Positions 18,117 through 28,301 of a DNA stretch of 38,530 nt are shown piece after piece. The notes below the pieces were generated by a model. It was given only the letters and a program-made list of their open reading frames with translations, made no database searches and was not told where the DNA came from. Source of the stretch: Candidatus Aminicenantota bacterium (GTDB taxonomy: Bacteria > Acidobacteriota > Aminicenantia > Aminicenantales > UBA4085). Positions within the stretch are counted from its first letter, which is position 1; each line of letters opens with the position of its first letter. Position numbers and translations under genes: made by a program. The stretch spans positions 1-38,530 of the forward strand of contig VGJF01000003.1 of the NCBI GenBank assembly GCA_016867585.1, written 5' to 3'.

Positions 18117-18166
18117 ATTATAGACAAGACGGGCCGCTTCAGGAAACGGGGCCTCTTTGTTATAAT
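18117..18166. promoter_or_regulatory. Divergent promoter region between the DUF3311/SSS operon and uvrA
   Basis: ATTATA (TATAAT on -, 18122-18117) and TATAAT on + (18161-18166). Confidence 0.45.
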
Positions 18167-18187
18167 AGGATATTTCCGGAGGCGGTT

Positions 18188-20953
18188 TTGGATCGACCCG
18201 AGGCAGCCCGCGACGTCATCCGCCTGAGAGGCGTCCGGGTCCATAACTTGAAGAACATTTCCCTGGACATCCCTCTCGACCGCTTGGTCGTCGTCACCGG
18301 CGTCAGCGGCTCTGGCAAATCCTCCCTGGCCTTCGACACCCTCTACGCCGAAGGCCAGCGCCGCTACATTGAATCCCTGTCGGCCTACGCCCGCCAGTTC
18401 CTCGAACGGATGGAAAAGCCCGAGGCCGAGGCGATCGAGGGCATCCCTCCGGCCATCGCCATCCAGCAAAAAGCGGCCACGAAAAATCCCCGCTCGACGG
18501 TGGCCACGGTGACCGAGGCCTACGATTTCTTGCGGGTTCTCTACGCCCGGATCGGAACGGTTCACTGCCTGAGCTGCGGTCGTCCGGTCGGTCGCGACTC
18601 CATCGACGCCATGGCCGAGGAAATCGTCGGGCTTCCCCAGGGGACCCGGCTGACGATCGCCTTCGCCTGGCCTCCGGAAAAAGGGCTCGGCCCCTTGAAG
18701 AAGCTCGGCTTCTACCGCTTCCTCCGGGACGGCGAAGTCGTTTCCTTCGAGGCCGCCGGGGCCGGAACGGGGCCGCCGAAGGAACTCGACGTCCTCGTCG
18801 ACAAGCTGGCCTTGGCCGCCGACGACCGGGACCGCCTCGTCGACTCGCTCGAGACGGCCATGAAACACGGCGGGGGGAGGGTCAAGGTCCGTCTCGAGGA
18901 CGGGCGGGAGCTCGTCTTTTCGGACAAGCTCGAGTGCCGGGACTGCCGGATCGCCTGCGACGACCCCTTCCCCAACCTGTTCTCATTCAACAGCCCCCAG
19001 GGCGCCTGCCCGGAGTGCCATGGCTTCGGCGACCTGGCCGTCCTCGACGAGGAGAAAATCATCCCCGACCCCGGCAAGTCGCTGGCCGAGGGCGCCGTCG
19101 AGCCCTGGACCAAGCCGGTCTCGAAGGGGGTCATGAAGGAGATGCTCCGGGAGGCGAAGAAACGCGGCCTCCCGACGAACCTCCCTTGGAAAAGCCTCAA
19201 GCCCGAGGAGCGGCGGTTCATCCTGGAGGGCGGGGACGGCTGGTACGGCGTCCGGGGTTTTTTCGACTGGCTTCAATCCAAGAAATACAAGGTCCAAGTC
19301 CGGGTTTTTCTCAGCCGCTACCGCAAATACGCCCCCTGCCCGGCCTGTTCCCAGACGCGCCTCAACCCCAGGGCCCTGAGCGTCAAGGTCGGGGGCCTGA
19401 CGATCGGCCAGTTCGTCCGCCTGACGGTCAGGGAGGCCTTCGACTTCCTCCAAGGCCTGGCCCTCTCCCCGGCCGAGAGGCAGATCGCCGAAAAGCTCGT
19501 CTCCGAAATCGCGAACCGGCTGAAATTCCTCCTCGAGGTCGGTCTGGATTACCTGTCCCTCGACCGGATGACCTTCACCCTCAGCGGCGGCGAGGCCCAG
19601 CGGATCAACCTCGCCGCGGCCTTGAGCTCGTCTCTCGTCGGGACGCTGTTCGTCCTCGACGAGCCGTCGATCGGCCTCCATCCCCGGGACAACGCGCGTC
19701 TCATCCGGATCCTCCATTCCCTGAAGGACGTCGGCAACACCGTCCTCGTCGTCGAGCACGACCCCGAGATCATCCGGGCCGCGGACCACCTCATCGACCT
19801 CGGCCCCCGGGCGGGAGAGCACGGCGGCGAGGTCATGCTCGCCGGGCCGAGCCGCGAGGTCCTGAGATGCGGCCGGAACGGCCCGGGTCCGGCGGTCGGC
19901 GGAAACGGCTCGCTGACCTTCCGCTACCTGAGCGGGGAGATGGGGATCCCCGTCCCGATGAAGCGCCGAATCCCGTCGCGTTTTCTCCTCGTCCAGGACG
20001 CCCATCGGCACAACCTCAAGCATCTCGACGTCCGCCTGCCGCTCGGCGTCCTGACCGCCATCACCGGCGTGTCGGGTTCGGGGAAAAGCACCCTCCTCCA
20101 CGACGTCCTCTACCGGGGCTGGTGCGGAGAAACGCGGCAGGGCTTCAAGGCCATCCGGGGCCTGGACTTCCTCGACAAGCTTGTCTTGGTCGACCAGTCC
20201 CCAATCAGCGCCTCGCCCCGTTCGGTCCCGGCGACGTACGCCAAGGCCATGGACGGCCTCCGGGAGCTCTTCAGCGAGACGCGCGAGGCCCGGGCCCAGG
20301 GGTTCAAGCCCGGCGTTTTCTCCTTCAACACGCGAGGCGGGCGGTGCGAGGACTGCGAGGGGGCGGGTCAGCAGGTCGTCGAAATGCAGTTCCTGTCGGA
20401 CGTGACCCTCGTCTGCGAGACGTGCCGAGGCCGGCGGTTCAAGAGCGAGGTCCTCGACGTCCGCTATAGGGGCAAGAACATCGACGACGTCCTTCACCTG
20501 ACCGTCGACGACGCCCTCGAGTTCTTCGCCGGCCGGCCGGACATCGTCAACAGATTGAAGCCGCTCCGCGAGGTCGGCCTCGGCTACATCCGGCTCGGCC
20601 AGCCGACGACGACCCTCTCCGGCGGCGAGCTCCAGCGGATCAAGCTGGCCTATCATCTCGTCCACGAGCGCGACGCCCATGTCCTCTATCTCTTCGACGA
20701 GCCGACGATCGGCCTTCACCTGGACGACGTCTCCGTCCTCCTGCGGTGCTTCCAGAGGCTCGTCGACGAGGGCCATTCGGTCATGGTCATCGAGCACAAC
20801 CTCGAGGTCATCAAAAGCGCCGATTACATCGTCGACCTGGGGCCGGAGGGCGGCGAGCGGGGCGGCGAGATCATGGCCGAAGGGACGCCGGAGGAGGTCG
20901 CGAAATCGCGGGGCTCGACGACCGGCCGTTATCTGCGGAAGGCCCTGTCTTGA
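18188..20953 (+). CDS. uvrA: Excinuclease ABC subunit A (UvrA family, somewhat divergent)
   Basis: TTG start; [35 protein letters not shown], two zinc-finger regions, [13 protein letters not shown] and [13 protein letters not shown] signatures, second Walker [17 protein letters not shown]. Confidence 0.92.
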   Translation: MDRPEAARDVIRLRGVRVHNLKNISLDIPLDRLVVVTGVSGSGKSSLAFDTLYAEGQRRYIESLSAYARQFLERMEKPEAEAIEGIPPAIAIQQKAATKNPRSTVATVTEAYDFLRVLYARIGTVHCLSCGRPVGRDSIDAMAEEIVGLPQGTRLTIAFAWPPEKGLGPLKKLGFYRFLRDGEVVSFEAAGAGTGPPKELDVLVDKLALAADDRDRLVDSLETAMKHGGGRVKVRLEDGRELVFSDKLECRDCRIACDDPFPNLFSFNSPQGACPECHGFGDLAVLDEEKIIPDPGKSLAEGAVEPWTKPVSKGVMKEMLREAKKRGLPTNLPWKSLKPEERRFILEGGDGWYGVRGFFDWLQSKKYKVQVRVFLSRYRKYAPCPACSQTRLNPRALSVKVGGLTIGQFVRLTVREAFDFLQGLALSPAERQIAEKLVSEIANRLKFLLEVGLDYLSLDRMTFTLSGGEAQRINLAAALSSSLVGTLFVLDEPSIGLHPRDNARLIRILHSLKDVGNTVLVVEHDPEIIRAADHLIDLGPRAGEHGGEVMLAGPSREVLRCGRNGPGPAVGGNGSLTFRYLSGEMGIPVPMKRRIPSRFLLVQDAHRHNLKHLDVRLPLGVLTAITGVSGSGKSTLLHDVLYRGWCGETRQGFKAIRGLDFLDKLVLVDQSPISASPRSVPATYAKAMDGLRELFSETREARAQGFKPGVFSFNTRGGRCEDCEGAGQQVVEMQFLSDVTLVCETCRGRRFKSEVLDVRYRGKNIDDVLHLTVDDALEFFAGRPDIVNRLKPLREVGLGYIRLGQPTTTLSGGELQRIKLAYHLVHERDAHVLYLFDEPTIGLHLDDVSVLLRCFQRLVDEGHSVMVIEHNLEVIKSADYIVDLGPEGGERGGEIMAEGTPEEVAKSRGSTTGRYLRKALS

Positions 20954-21120
20954 ACGACGGCCGTCGCGCTCCCGCCGAACATGCCCTGGCGGCCGTGGGG
21001 CTGGGCTATGGTTCGTGCCAGATCGCGGCCCTCTACGACGGCGAGGCGAACGCCTTGGTCGGCGCGGACGGGGAGGGCGAGAGCGTCATCTACATGACCG
21101 CCGTCGGGCGGCCGGATTGA
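20950..21120 (+). pseudogene. Possible fragment of an Hsp70/DnaK-like N-terminus
   Basis: VGLGYGSCQIAALYDGEANALVGADGEGESVIYMTAVG resembles the GIDLGTTNS..AV.EGG....I.N.EG N-terminus of Hsp70; stops after 56 aa; TTGA overlap with uvrA. Confidence 0.3.
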
Positions 21121-21129
21121 GCGGCGTCT

Positions 21130-21387
21130 TCACGACCCCCCGGAGCGGGAAGAGCCCGGCGGGACGGCGGCCTCGACGGCCTCTCCCGTCCGCCGCCTCC
21201 CTTTCTCGACCTTGGCCAGGAGGAACCCGACGACCAGGCCGACGGCGAAAACTCCCAAGACGAGAAGGAAGAGGGGCATGTAGAGGCTCCAAAAATACAG
21301 CCTGACCGGGGCCAGCCGGGAATTCTGAACGACCAGAATCGCCAGAAGCCCCGTCAAGACGAGGATCAAAACGGCCTTCCCCTTCAT
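21130..21387 (-). CDS. LapA family (DUF1049) membrane protein
   Basis: 85 aa, two TM segments: LTGLLAILVVQNSRLAPVRLYFWSLYMPLFLLVLGVFAVGLVVGFLLAKVEK. Confidence 0.78.
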   Translation of the reverse strand: MKGKAVLILVLTGLLAILVVQNSRLAPVRLYFWSLYMPLFLLVLGVFAVGLVVGFLLAKVEKGRRRTGEAVEAAVPPGSSRSGGS

Positions 21388-21415
21388 CGCGTCCTCCTTG
21401 TCCGGGGCCTCCGGC

Positions 21416-22489
21416 TCAAAGCCATTTCCTGCGCCGGAACAGGACGGCCATTCCGCCCCCGAGGGCGATCATGACGCCCCAGACGATGAAATAACCCGCC
21501 CGCCATTTCAGCTCGGGCATGTGCTCGAAATTCATCCCGTAGACCCCGGCAATGAACGTCAGGGGGATGAAGATTGTGGCGATGATCGTCAGGACCTTCA
21601 TGACCTCGTTCATCCGGTTCGAGACGCTCGAGAGGTAAGTCTCCAGCATGCCGGACAGGACTTCCCGGAAGGTCTCGACGCTGTCGATGACCTGGATGGC
21701 GTGATCGTAGACGTCGCGGAAGAAGATGGCGGTCGGCTTCCGGACGAGGTCGGACTCGATCCTCTCGATCTTGGCCAGGATCTCCCGCAGCGGCCAGACG
21801 GACTTCCGGAGAAAGATCATCTCCCGCTTCAAGGCGTGAATCCGGTGGAGCGTGGCCCGGTCCGGGTCGGCCATGAGTTCGTCCTCGAGGCGGTCGATTT
21901 TCTCGCCCAGCCCTTCGAGGACGACGAAATAGTGGTCGACGACGGCGTCGAGGAGGGAATAGGCCAGATAATCGGCCCCCATCTTCCGGATCCGGCCGCG
22001 GCCCTGGCGGAGGCGCTCCCGGACGTGGTCGAACATGTCGCCCGGCCGCTCCTGGAACGAGAGGACGAAGTTCGAGCCGAACACGAGGCTGAGCTGTTCG
22101 ATCACGATCCCCTCGCCCTTCTCGTCGAGCTCGATCATCTTGAGGACGATATAGACCGCCGTCCCCAGGTCCTCCAGCTTCGGGCGCTGGGCCGTCGTCA
22201 TGATGTCCTCGAGGATGAGCGGGTGAAGCCCGAAGGCGCCGCCGAGGCCGTTGATGAGGCCGGCCTCATGGACGCCGTCGACGTTGATCCAGGTCGTCGT
22301 GGCCGTCTCCCGGAGAGGCGCGCATTCCTCGGCCGAGGCGGCCGTCTTTTCCAGGAAAATGTCGCCGTCGTAGTCCATGACCGTGATCCGGGGGTGCTCG
22401 ACCTTCCGTTCGCCGACATGGACGAGGCTCCCCGGAGGGAGCCCTTCCTTCGGGGAGCGCTTGGCCTCCCGGCCGGCTCTGGATCTCAT
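21416..22489 (-). CDS. corA: Magnesium/cobalt transporter CorA
   Basis: C-terminal IFIPLTFIAGVYGMNFEHMPEL (GMN motif), two TMs; N-terminal CorA domain. Confidence 0.92.
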   Translation of the reverse strand: MRSRAGREAKRSPKEGLPPGSLVHVGERKVEHPRITVMDYDGDIFLEKTAASAEECAPLRETATTTWINVDGVHEAGLINGLGGAFGLHPLILEDIMTTAQRPKLEDLGTAVYIVLKMIELDEKGEGIVIEQLSLVFGSNFVLSFQERPGDMFDHVRERLRQGRGRIRKMGADYLAYSLLDAVVDHYFVVLEGLGEKIDRLEDELMADPDRATLHRIHALKREMIFLRKSVWPLREILAKIERIESDLVRKPTAIFFRDVYDHAIQVIDSVETFREVLSGMLETYLSSVSNRMNEVMKVLTIIATIFIPLTFIAGVYGMNFEHMPELKWRAGYFIVWGVMIALGGGMAVLFRRRKWL

Positions 22490-22543
22490 CTCAGTCGCGC
22501 TTCGGCGGCCTTCCAATCGACGGCCTTGAAGAAGGCTTCGGCA

Positions 22544-23641
22544 TCATCGTCCTCCGCGCTTTTCAGGCGGCTTGTCCGGAGCCCGTTCGGGAACGTCCTC
22601 CTCCCCGGCGGTCTTCTCGGAGACCTCGCCGAGCTTGACCTTCCTCCGGATGTCCGTTTCGAGGTCGGCGGCCAGGGCGGCATTGTCCTTGAGAAGGCGC
22701 TTGACGTTCTCGCGGCCCTGGCCGATCCGCTCGCCCTTGTAGGAGTACCAGGTCCCCGTTTTTTCGATGAGCCCGACCCCGGTCCCCATGTCGACGAGGT
22801 CGCCCTCGCGGGAGATCCCCTCGCCGTAGATGATGTCGAATTCGGCCTCCCGGAAAGGCGGGGCCATCTTGTTCTTGACGACCTTGACCTTGACCCGGTT
22901 GCCGACGACGCTGTCCCCCTCCTTGATGGCCGTCATCCGCCGGATGTCGACCCGGAGGGAGGCGTAGAACTTCAGGGCCCGGCCGCCCGTCGTCGTCTCC
23001 GGATTGCCGAGGAAAAAGCCGATTTTCTCCCGGATCTGGTTGATGAAGATGAAGCAGGTCTTGGACCGGCTGACGATGGCCGTCAGCTTCCGGAGAGCCT
23101 GGCTCATGAGCCGGGCCTGGAGCCCCATGTGGGCATCGCCCATATCGCCCTCGAGCTCGGCCTTGGGGACGAGGGCGGCCACGGAATCGACGACGACGAC
23201 GTCGACGGCCCCGCTGCGGACGAGGACCTCGGCGATCTCCAGGCCCTGCTCGCCGAAATCCGGCTGGGCGATGAGGAGGTTGTCGACGTCGACCCCGACC
23301 TTGGCCGCGTAGTTGGGGTCGAGGGCGTGCTCGGCGTCGATGAACGCCGCCTGCCCCCCGCGGCGCTGGGCCTCGGCGATGACGTGGAGGGCCAGGGTCG
23401 TCTTCCCCGTCGCTTCGGGGCCGTAGACCTCGACAACCCGGCCCCGGGGAAAGCCGCCGATGCCGAGGGCCAGGTCGAAGGCGATCGAGCCCGATGGGAT
23501 GGCCTCGACCTTCATCGCCGCCCCGCGCTGGCCGAGCTTCATGACCGCCCCCTTGCCGAACTGCTTTTCGATCTGGGAGACGGCCGCCTCGATGGCCTTG
23601 TTCTTGGAAACGTCCTTGGGGGCAAGCCCTTCGTCTTTCAT
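22544..23641 (-). CDS. recA: Recombinase RecA
   Basis: [88 protein letters not shown]. Confidence 0.97.
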   Translation of the reverse strand: MKDEGLAPKDVSKNKAIEAAVSQIEKQFGKGAVMKLGQRGAAMKVEAIPSGSIAFDLALGIGGFPRGRVVEVYGPEATGKTTLALHVIAEAQRRGGQAAFIDAEHALDPNYAAKVGVDVDNLLIAQPDFGEQGLEIAEVLVRSGAVDVVVVDSVAALVPKAELEGDMGDAHMGLQARLMSQALRKLTAIVSRSKTCFIFINQIREKIGFFLGNPETTTGGRALKFYASLRVDIRRMTAIKEGDSVVGNRVKVKVVKNKMAPPFREAEFDIIYGEGISREGDLVDMGTGVGLIEKTGTWYSYKGERIGQGRENVKRLLKDNAALAADLETDIRRKVKLGEVSEKTAGEEDVPERAPDKPPEKRGGR

Positions 23642-23744
23642 CGCAGCCTCCTCGACGGATGATCCCTCTTGGAAATGACGTCCGGACGGCCGAAAATTCT
23701 CACTCTTTTTGTATCACAACTTCGGGCGGGAGTAAAACCGGCCG

Positions 23745-25382
23745 TCAGCCCGTGATTCCGGTGACCGAGCCGTCGTCGGCGACGTCGATTTTTTCGGCCG
23801 CCGGCGTCCGGGGAAGCCCGGGCATGGTCATGATCTCCCCGCAAAAGGCGACGACGAAACCGGCCCCGGCGCTCAAGGAGGCGTCCGTGACCTTGAGAGC
23901 GAAGTTCCGGGGACGCCCCAGGAGCCGGGGATCGTCGGAAAGCGAGTACTGGGTCTTGGCCACGCAGACCGGAACGCCGCGATAGCCGTCGGACTCGAAC
24001 CGCTGGAGCTTGCGGCGGGCCCGGGGCTCGAGATCGACCCGGCCGGCGCCGTAGATCCGCCGGGCGATCGTCTCGATCTTTTCGGGGAGGGCGCTCTCGA
24101 GCGGGTAGAGGAACTCGAAATGGGACGGGTCGCTCTCGACCGCGGCCAGGACCTCCCGGGCCAGGCCGAGTCCTCCCTCTCCGCCCAGGCGGTAGACATC
24201 GCTCGCCGCCGAGCGGACGCCCTCCCGGCGGCAGAGCTCTTCGAAAACGGCGAGCTCCGCGTCCGTGTCGGCCGGGAAGCGGTTGAGGGTCACGACAAGC
24301 GGCAGGCCGAAGGCCCTGACGTTTTCGATGTGCTTGCGGAGATTGTCGTACCCCCGCTCGACGGCGGCCGGATTTTCGGCGTTCAGGGCGTCGAGCTTGA
24401 TCCCGCCGTGGAATTTCAGGGACCGGAGCGTGGCGACAAGGACGCAAGCCGCCGGGGGCGGGATCTCCCCCGTCCGGACGACGATGTCGAAAAACTTTTC
24501 GGCCCCGAGATCCGAGGCGAAACCGCATTCGGTGACGACATAATCGGCCAGCCGGAGGGCGAGGGCGGTGGCGATGACCGAGTTCGTTCCGTGGGCGATG
24601 TTGGCGAAGGGGCCGCCGTGGACGAAGGCCGGCGCCCCTTCGAGCGTCTGGACGAGGTTGGGCTTGAGGGCGTCCTTGAGAAGGGCGGTCATCGCCCCTT
24701 GGGCCTTGACCTGGGCCGCCGTCACCGGCCGTCCATCCGATCCGTAGCCGACGACGACCCGGCCGATCCGGGCCTTGAGGTCGGAGAGGTCCCGGGCCAG
24801 GCAAAAGATGGCCATGATTTCGGAGGCGGCGGTGATGTCAAAGGAGGTCTCCCGGGCCACGCCGGAGAAGGCTTCGCCCAGCCCGACGATGATTTCCCGG
24901 AGGGAGCGGTCGTTCATGTCCAGGACGCGCTTCCAGCCGAGTGTCCGGTCGTCGAGGAGGCCGCAGGCCCCATCGAAATGGAGGCGGTTGTCGGCCATCG
25001 CCGCCAGGAGGTTGTGGGCCGCGGTGATGGCGTGGAAGTCGCCGGTGAAATGGAGGTTGATCTCGTCGGAAGGGACGACCCGGGCCGCCCCCCCGCCCGT
25101 GGCCCCGCCCTTCATCCCGAAGACCGGTCCGATCGACGGTTCCCGGAGGGCGGCCGCGGCCCGCTTGCCGAGCCGGACGAGGGCGTCGACGAGCCCGATG
25201 GCCGTGGTCGTCTTCCCCTCCCCGGCCGGGGTCGGGGTCATGGCCGTGACGAGAATGAGCTTTCCCGCGGGAGGCCTGCCGGCCGCCCCGCGGGGATCGA
25301 TTTTCGCTTTGGCTCTTCCATACGGTTCGACGAAGGCGGGATCGAGTCCGAGACGGCCGGCGATTTCGGCGATGGGTTTCAT
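23745..25382 (-). CDS. fhs: Formate--tetrahydrofolate ligase
   Basis: TPAGEGKTTTAIGLVDAL, REPSIGPVFGMKGGATGGG, FHAITAAHNLLAAMADN, GPFANIAHGTNS. Confidence 0.96.
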   Translation of the reverse strand: MKPIAEIAGRLGLDPAFVEPYGRAKAKIDPRGAAGRPPAGKLILVTAMTPTPAGEGKTTTAIGLVDALVRLGKRAAAALREPSIGPVFGMKGGATGGGAARVVPSDEINLHFTGDFHAITAAHNLLAAMADNRLHFDGACGLLDDRTLGWKRVLDMNDRSLREIIVGLGEAFSGVARETSFDITAASEIMAIFCLARDLSDLKARIGRVVVGYGSDGRPVTAAQVKAQGAMTALLKDALKPNLVQTLEGAPAFVHGGPFANIAHGTNSVIATALALRLADYVVTECGFASDLGAEKFFDIVVRTGEIPPPAACVLVATLRSLKFHGGIKLDALNAENPAAVERGYDNLRKHIENVRAFGLPLVVTLNRFPADTDAELAVFEELCRREGVRSAASDVYRLGGEGGLGLAREVLAAVESDPSHFEFLYPLESALPEKIETIARRIYGAGRVDLEPRARRKLQRFESDGYRGVPVCVAKTQYSLSDDPRLLGRPRNFALKVTDASLSAGAGFVVAFCGEIMTMPGLPRTPAAEKIDVADDGSVTGITG

Positions 25383-25391
25383 GCCCCCAGT

Positions 25392-26195
25392 TTACTTGCC
25401 GTGGAGGCTGAGGTAAAGCAGGTCGTAATCGGCGATCAAGCCGTGGTCGGCGAAGCTGAAGTAGACGTTGTTCCCGACGACGACATGATCGAGGACCTTG
25501 AGCCCCATGACCTTGGCCGCCAAAACGAGCTCCTTGGTGATTTCCCGGTCGCAGCGCGAAGGCTCCGGATCGCCGGAGGGATGATTGTGGGCGAAGACGA
25601 GGGCCGCGGCGTCGTATCGCAAAGCGTCCTTCATGATCTCCCGGGGATAGACGGCGCTCGAGTCGACCGTCCCCTCGAAAAGGGTCTTCTCCTCGATGAT
25701 CTGGTTCTTGGCGTCGAGGAAAAGGACCTTGAAATGCTCCCGGCGGAGGTCCCGAAGGGCATGAGTCAGGTAGTCGTAAACTTCTCGGGAGGACCGGAGA
25801 TAAGGCCGGCCGATGATCCGGTCCTTGAGGAAGCGGCGGGAGACCTCCTGGACGAGGCGGAGGCCGAAGACATTATGGGGACCGATGCCCGGGATCCGGC
25901 AAAGCTCGCGCTCTTCGGCCTCGAGAACGCCCCGGAGCGACTTGAACGCCCGGACGGCCGCCCGGGCCGGCTCCCGGCAGTCCCGGCGGGGCGTGCCCAG
26001 GGTCAGGAGGAGCTCGATGACCTCATGGTCCAGGAAGCCGTCCAGGCCGGCCCTGAGGAACCGCTCCCGGAGGCGGCCGCGGTGGCCCCGGCGGCCGTCC
26101 GAAAGGCCGCCGGGCCCATCCCCGGCCCCGGCGGTGGAATCCCCGCCCGCCGCCTCCCCCGAAAAATCCGCGGCCTCGTCTTCTGGGTGTCTCAT
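25392..26195 (-). CDS. radC: RadC family JAB-domain protein
   Basis: GIGPHNVFGLRLVQEVSRRFL and VFAHNHPSGDPEPSRCDREIT (HxHP...D JAMM motif). Start uncertain (26195, 26213 or 26249). Confidence 0.9.
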   Translation of the reverse strand: MRHPEDEAADFSGEAAGGDSTAGAGDGPGGLSDGRRGHRGRLRERFLRAGLDGFLDHEVIELLLTLGTPRRDCREPARAAVRAFKSLRGVLEAEERELCRIPGIGPHNVFGLRLVQEVSRRFLKDRIIGRPYLRSSREVYDYLTHALRDLRREHFKVLFLDAKNQIIEEKTLFEGTVDSSAVYPREIMKDALRYDAAALVFAHNHPSGDPEPSRCDREITKELVLAAKVMGLKVLDHVVVGNNVYFSFADHGLIADYDLLYLSLHGK

Positions 26196-26259
26196 GGCCT
26201 TGCCTGGCGTCATAAGAATAGACGCTCGAGATGGCCGAAATTCGCACAAACGGAAAAAT

Positions 26260-27276
26260 TCAGGCGGCCAAGGCTTTACGGACGGCCGCGACCTTGGCCG
26301 GATCGAGGCCGAAGGGAAGAATCCCGGTGCCGAGCAGGAATCGGGGATGGCGGCTTCCGACGGCCAGGATCTCGGCCGTCCGCGAACCGATCTCCTCGGC
26401 CTCGGCCGTCTCGAGAAAGCGGGGGTCCATGTTCGCCCGGAGGAGGACGGGCCGGTCCCGCAGCCGCTCGACGAACCAGGCCAGGTCCGCCTTGAAGTCG
26501 GCCAGGACGCCGTTGGCCCCGGCGGCTAGGAAGTCATCGACGAGCGGGGCCGTGTCGCCGCCGACGATGTAAGGAACATAGGGGACGCCGAGGTCGTCCC
26601 GGAAATGGCGGATCGCCCGTTCGGTCGGAGGCTTGACGACCGCCCGGTACAGGGCGGGCGAAACGAGAGGCGGAGCGGCGCTCGAATCGAACAGGGCGAT
26701 CCCCAGCCCGCGGTCGAGGAACGCCTTGCCGTAGGACATGACCGCGGCCGCGCAGAAGTCGAGGAGAGACGCCGCCCATTCCGGGTCGTCGAGCAGGGCG
26801 ACCAGCATGGGCTCCGCACCGACAAGGGCGCAGGCCATGGAGAACGGGCCGCTGAGGGCCCCGCGGAGGTAAACCTCGCCGCCGTGCCGGGCGGCGACCC
26901 TCCGGCCCGCCTCCAGGAAGACATACATCCGCCCGCTCCGTTCGGGGTCCGGCAGGGGCAGCAGCCCGACAGGCTGCCCGGGGCGGATCGGACGGGACTC
27001 GATGGCCGGGACTTCGTCCCCGTCGAAAAAACGGACCTTCGCTCCGGCGGCTTCGGCCTCGACGTTGTAAACGTCCAGGCCGACGGTCACGATATCGGCC
27101 TGGTAGAGATCGATCTCGGCCTCCAAGGCCCTCTCCAGAAGCTCGGCGTCCCGGGCCAGGCGCGACGGCGTCGTCCCGACCAAGGCCGCCTTGTGCTCGT
27201 AGACCGCGGGACAGAAGGGCGGCCGGTCGGCCCGGCGGCCTTCGACGAGCGCCTCGACTCTCTCCCGTCCGGTCAC
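26260..27276 (-). CDS. Uroporphyrinogen decarboxylase (URO-D) family protein
   Basis: MTGRERVEALVEGRRADRPPF..., LRGALSGPFSMACALVG, URO-D/methyltransferase fold layout. Confidence 0.75.
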   Translation of the reverse strand: MTGRERVEALVEGRRADRPPFCPAVYEHKAALVGTTPSRLARDAELLERALEAEIDLYQADIVTVGLDVYNVEAEAAGAKVRFFDGDEVPAIESRPIRPGQPVGLLPLPDPERSGRMYVFLEAGRRVAARHGGEVYLRGALSGPFSMACALVGAEPMLVALLDDPEWAASLLDFCAAAVMSYGKAFLDRGLGIALFDSSAAPPLVSPALYRAVVKPPTERAIRHFRDDLGVPYVPYIVGGDTAPLVDDFLAAGANGVLADFKADLAWFVERLRDRPVLLRANMDPRFLETAEAEEIGSRTAEILAVGSRHPRFLLGTGILPFGLDPAKVAAVRKALAA

Positions 27277-27425
27277 CGGATTATTTTACTCCACCTTGGC
27301 CATGCCCGACATCCAAATCCCTTTTAATGGCGAAAACGCCCGCTGAATGGGAGGCCCGGGAGCCCACCGCACCAAACAGAAGGGAACCATATCGGGAAAA
27401 CCCAGAAAGCGGGAAGCGGAGGCGT

Positions 27426-27454
27426 TTGACCCTCCTCCGGGGCTGTGATAAAAG
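27426..27454 (+). promoter_or_regulatory. Putative promoter of the thymidylate synthase-like gene
   Basis: TTGACC (27426-27431), 17-bp spacer, TAAAAG (27449-27454). Confidence 0.45.
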
Positions 27455-27476
27455 TCGGACTGCCGAGGAGGCGCAG

Positions 27477-28301
27477 ATGAACGGCGACATCCCGACGTTG
27501 TTCGTGACCGGCCGGACCCTCCCCGAGGCCTGGGAGCGGGCCGTCCTCGAATGCTGGCGCAAGGGGGCCGCCGTCCGGACCGAATACGACAAGCCCGGCG
27601 ACCCCCCGAGCCGCGACTGCACGATGACCTGGGTCGTCGAGGAGCCCTTCGGCGAGCCGCGCATCCATCGGGCCTTCCCCGGAGGACTCGAGGACTTGGA
27701 GATATACCGCCAGGAGGTCGTCGAGGGCGTCCATGACCATTGGATCTCCCCCCGGGAAGGGAAGTGGACATACACCTATCACAAGCGCCTTTTCGGATAC
27801 GACATCGAAGGGGAGACGATCGACCAGATCGAATATGTCGTGGCCAAGCTCGCCTCCGCCGGCCATACGCGCCGGGCCCAGGCCGTCACCTGGAACGTCA
27901 AGCTCGACCCTCCGACCTATGATCCCCCCTGCCTGCAGCGGTTGTGGTTCCGTCTCCTCGACGACGACGCCGGCCGCCCCGTCCTCAACATGAACGCCCA
28001 CTGGCGGTCCCGGGACGCCTACAAGGCCGCCTACATGAACGTCTTCGCCCTGACCGACCTGGGCCGGCTCGTGGCCGAACGAATCGCCGGCCGGACCGGC
28101 CGGCCCGTCCGGCTCGGCCGCTACGTCGACCTCGTCGACAGCTTCCACATCTACGGATCGTATTTCGATGAGTTCGCCGGTTTCCTGAAAATGGTCGAGA
28201 AGCGCTCCTTCGAGGAGAGGACCTGGAGGAGCGACTACGCCGAGCCGATGTTCGCCGAGGCCCGGGAGCGGCTCCGCCGGGAAAACGCCGAGGGGAAATG
28301 A
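27477..28301 (+). CDS. Thymidylate synthase ThyA-family protein
   Basis: PPCLQRLWFRL (catalytic Cys region), NMNAHWRSRDAYKAAYMNVFALTDL (RSxD and Asn), YVDLVDSFHIYGSYF. Confidence 0.83.
   Translation: MNGDIPTLFVTGRTLPEAWERAVLECWRKGAAVRTEYDKPGDPPSRDCTMTWVVEEPFGEPRIHRAFPGGLEDLEIYRQEVVEGVHDHWISPREGKWTYTYHKRLFGYDIEGETIDQIEYVVAKLASAGHTRRAQAVTWNVKLDPPTYDPPCLQRLWFRLLDDDAGRPVLNMNAHWRSRDAYKAAYMNVFALTDLGRLVAERIAGRTGRPVRLGRYVDLVDSFHIYGSYFDEFAGFLKMVEKRSFEERTWRSDYAEPMFAEARERLRRENAEGK

Noticed and set aside
18983-20797. 604-aa minus-strand ORF
   Set aside because: Antisense shadow of uvrA.
22486-22683. Alternative frame at the recA 3' end ([27 protein letters not shown]) as a frameshifted RecA tail
   Set aside because: The annotated RecA frame already reaches a normal acidic/variable C-terminus; no slippery-site or conservation evidence available.
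21398-23662. 754-aa plus-strand ORF
   Set aside because: Antisense to corA and recA; composition is a shadow of those genes.
24120-26495. 791-aa plus-strand ORF
   Set aside because: Antisense to fhs and radC; no recognisable motifs.
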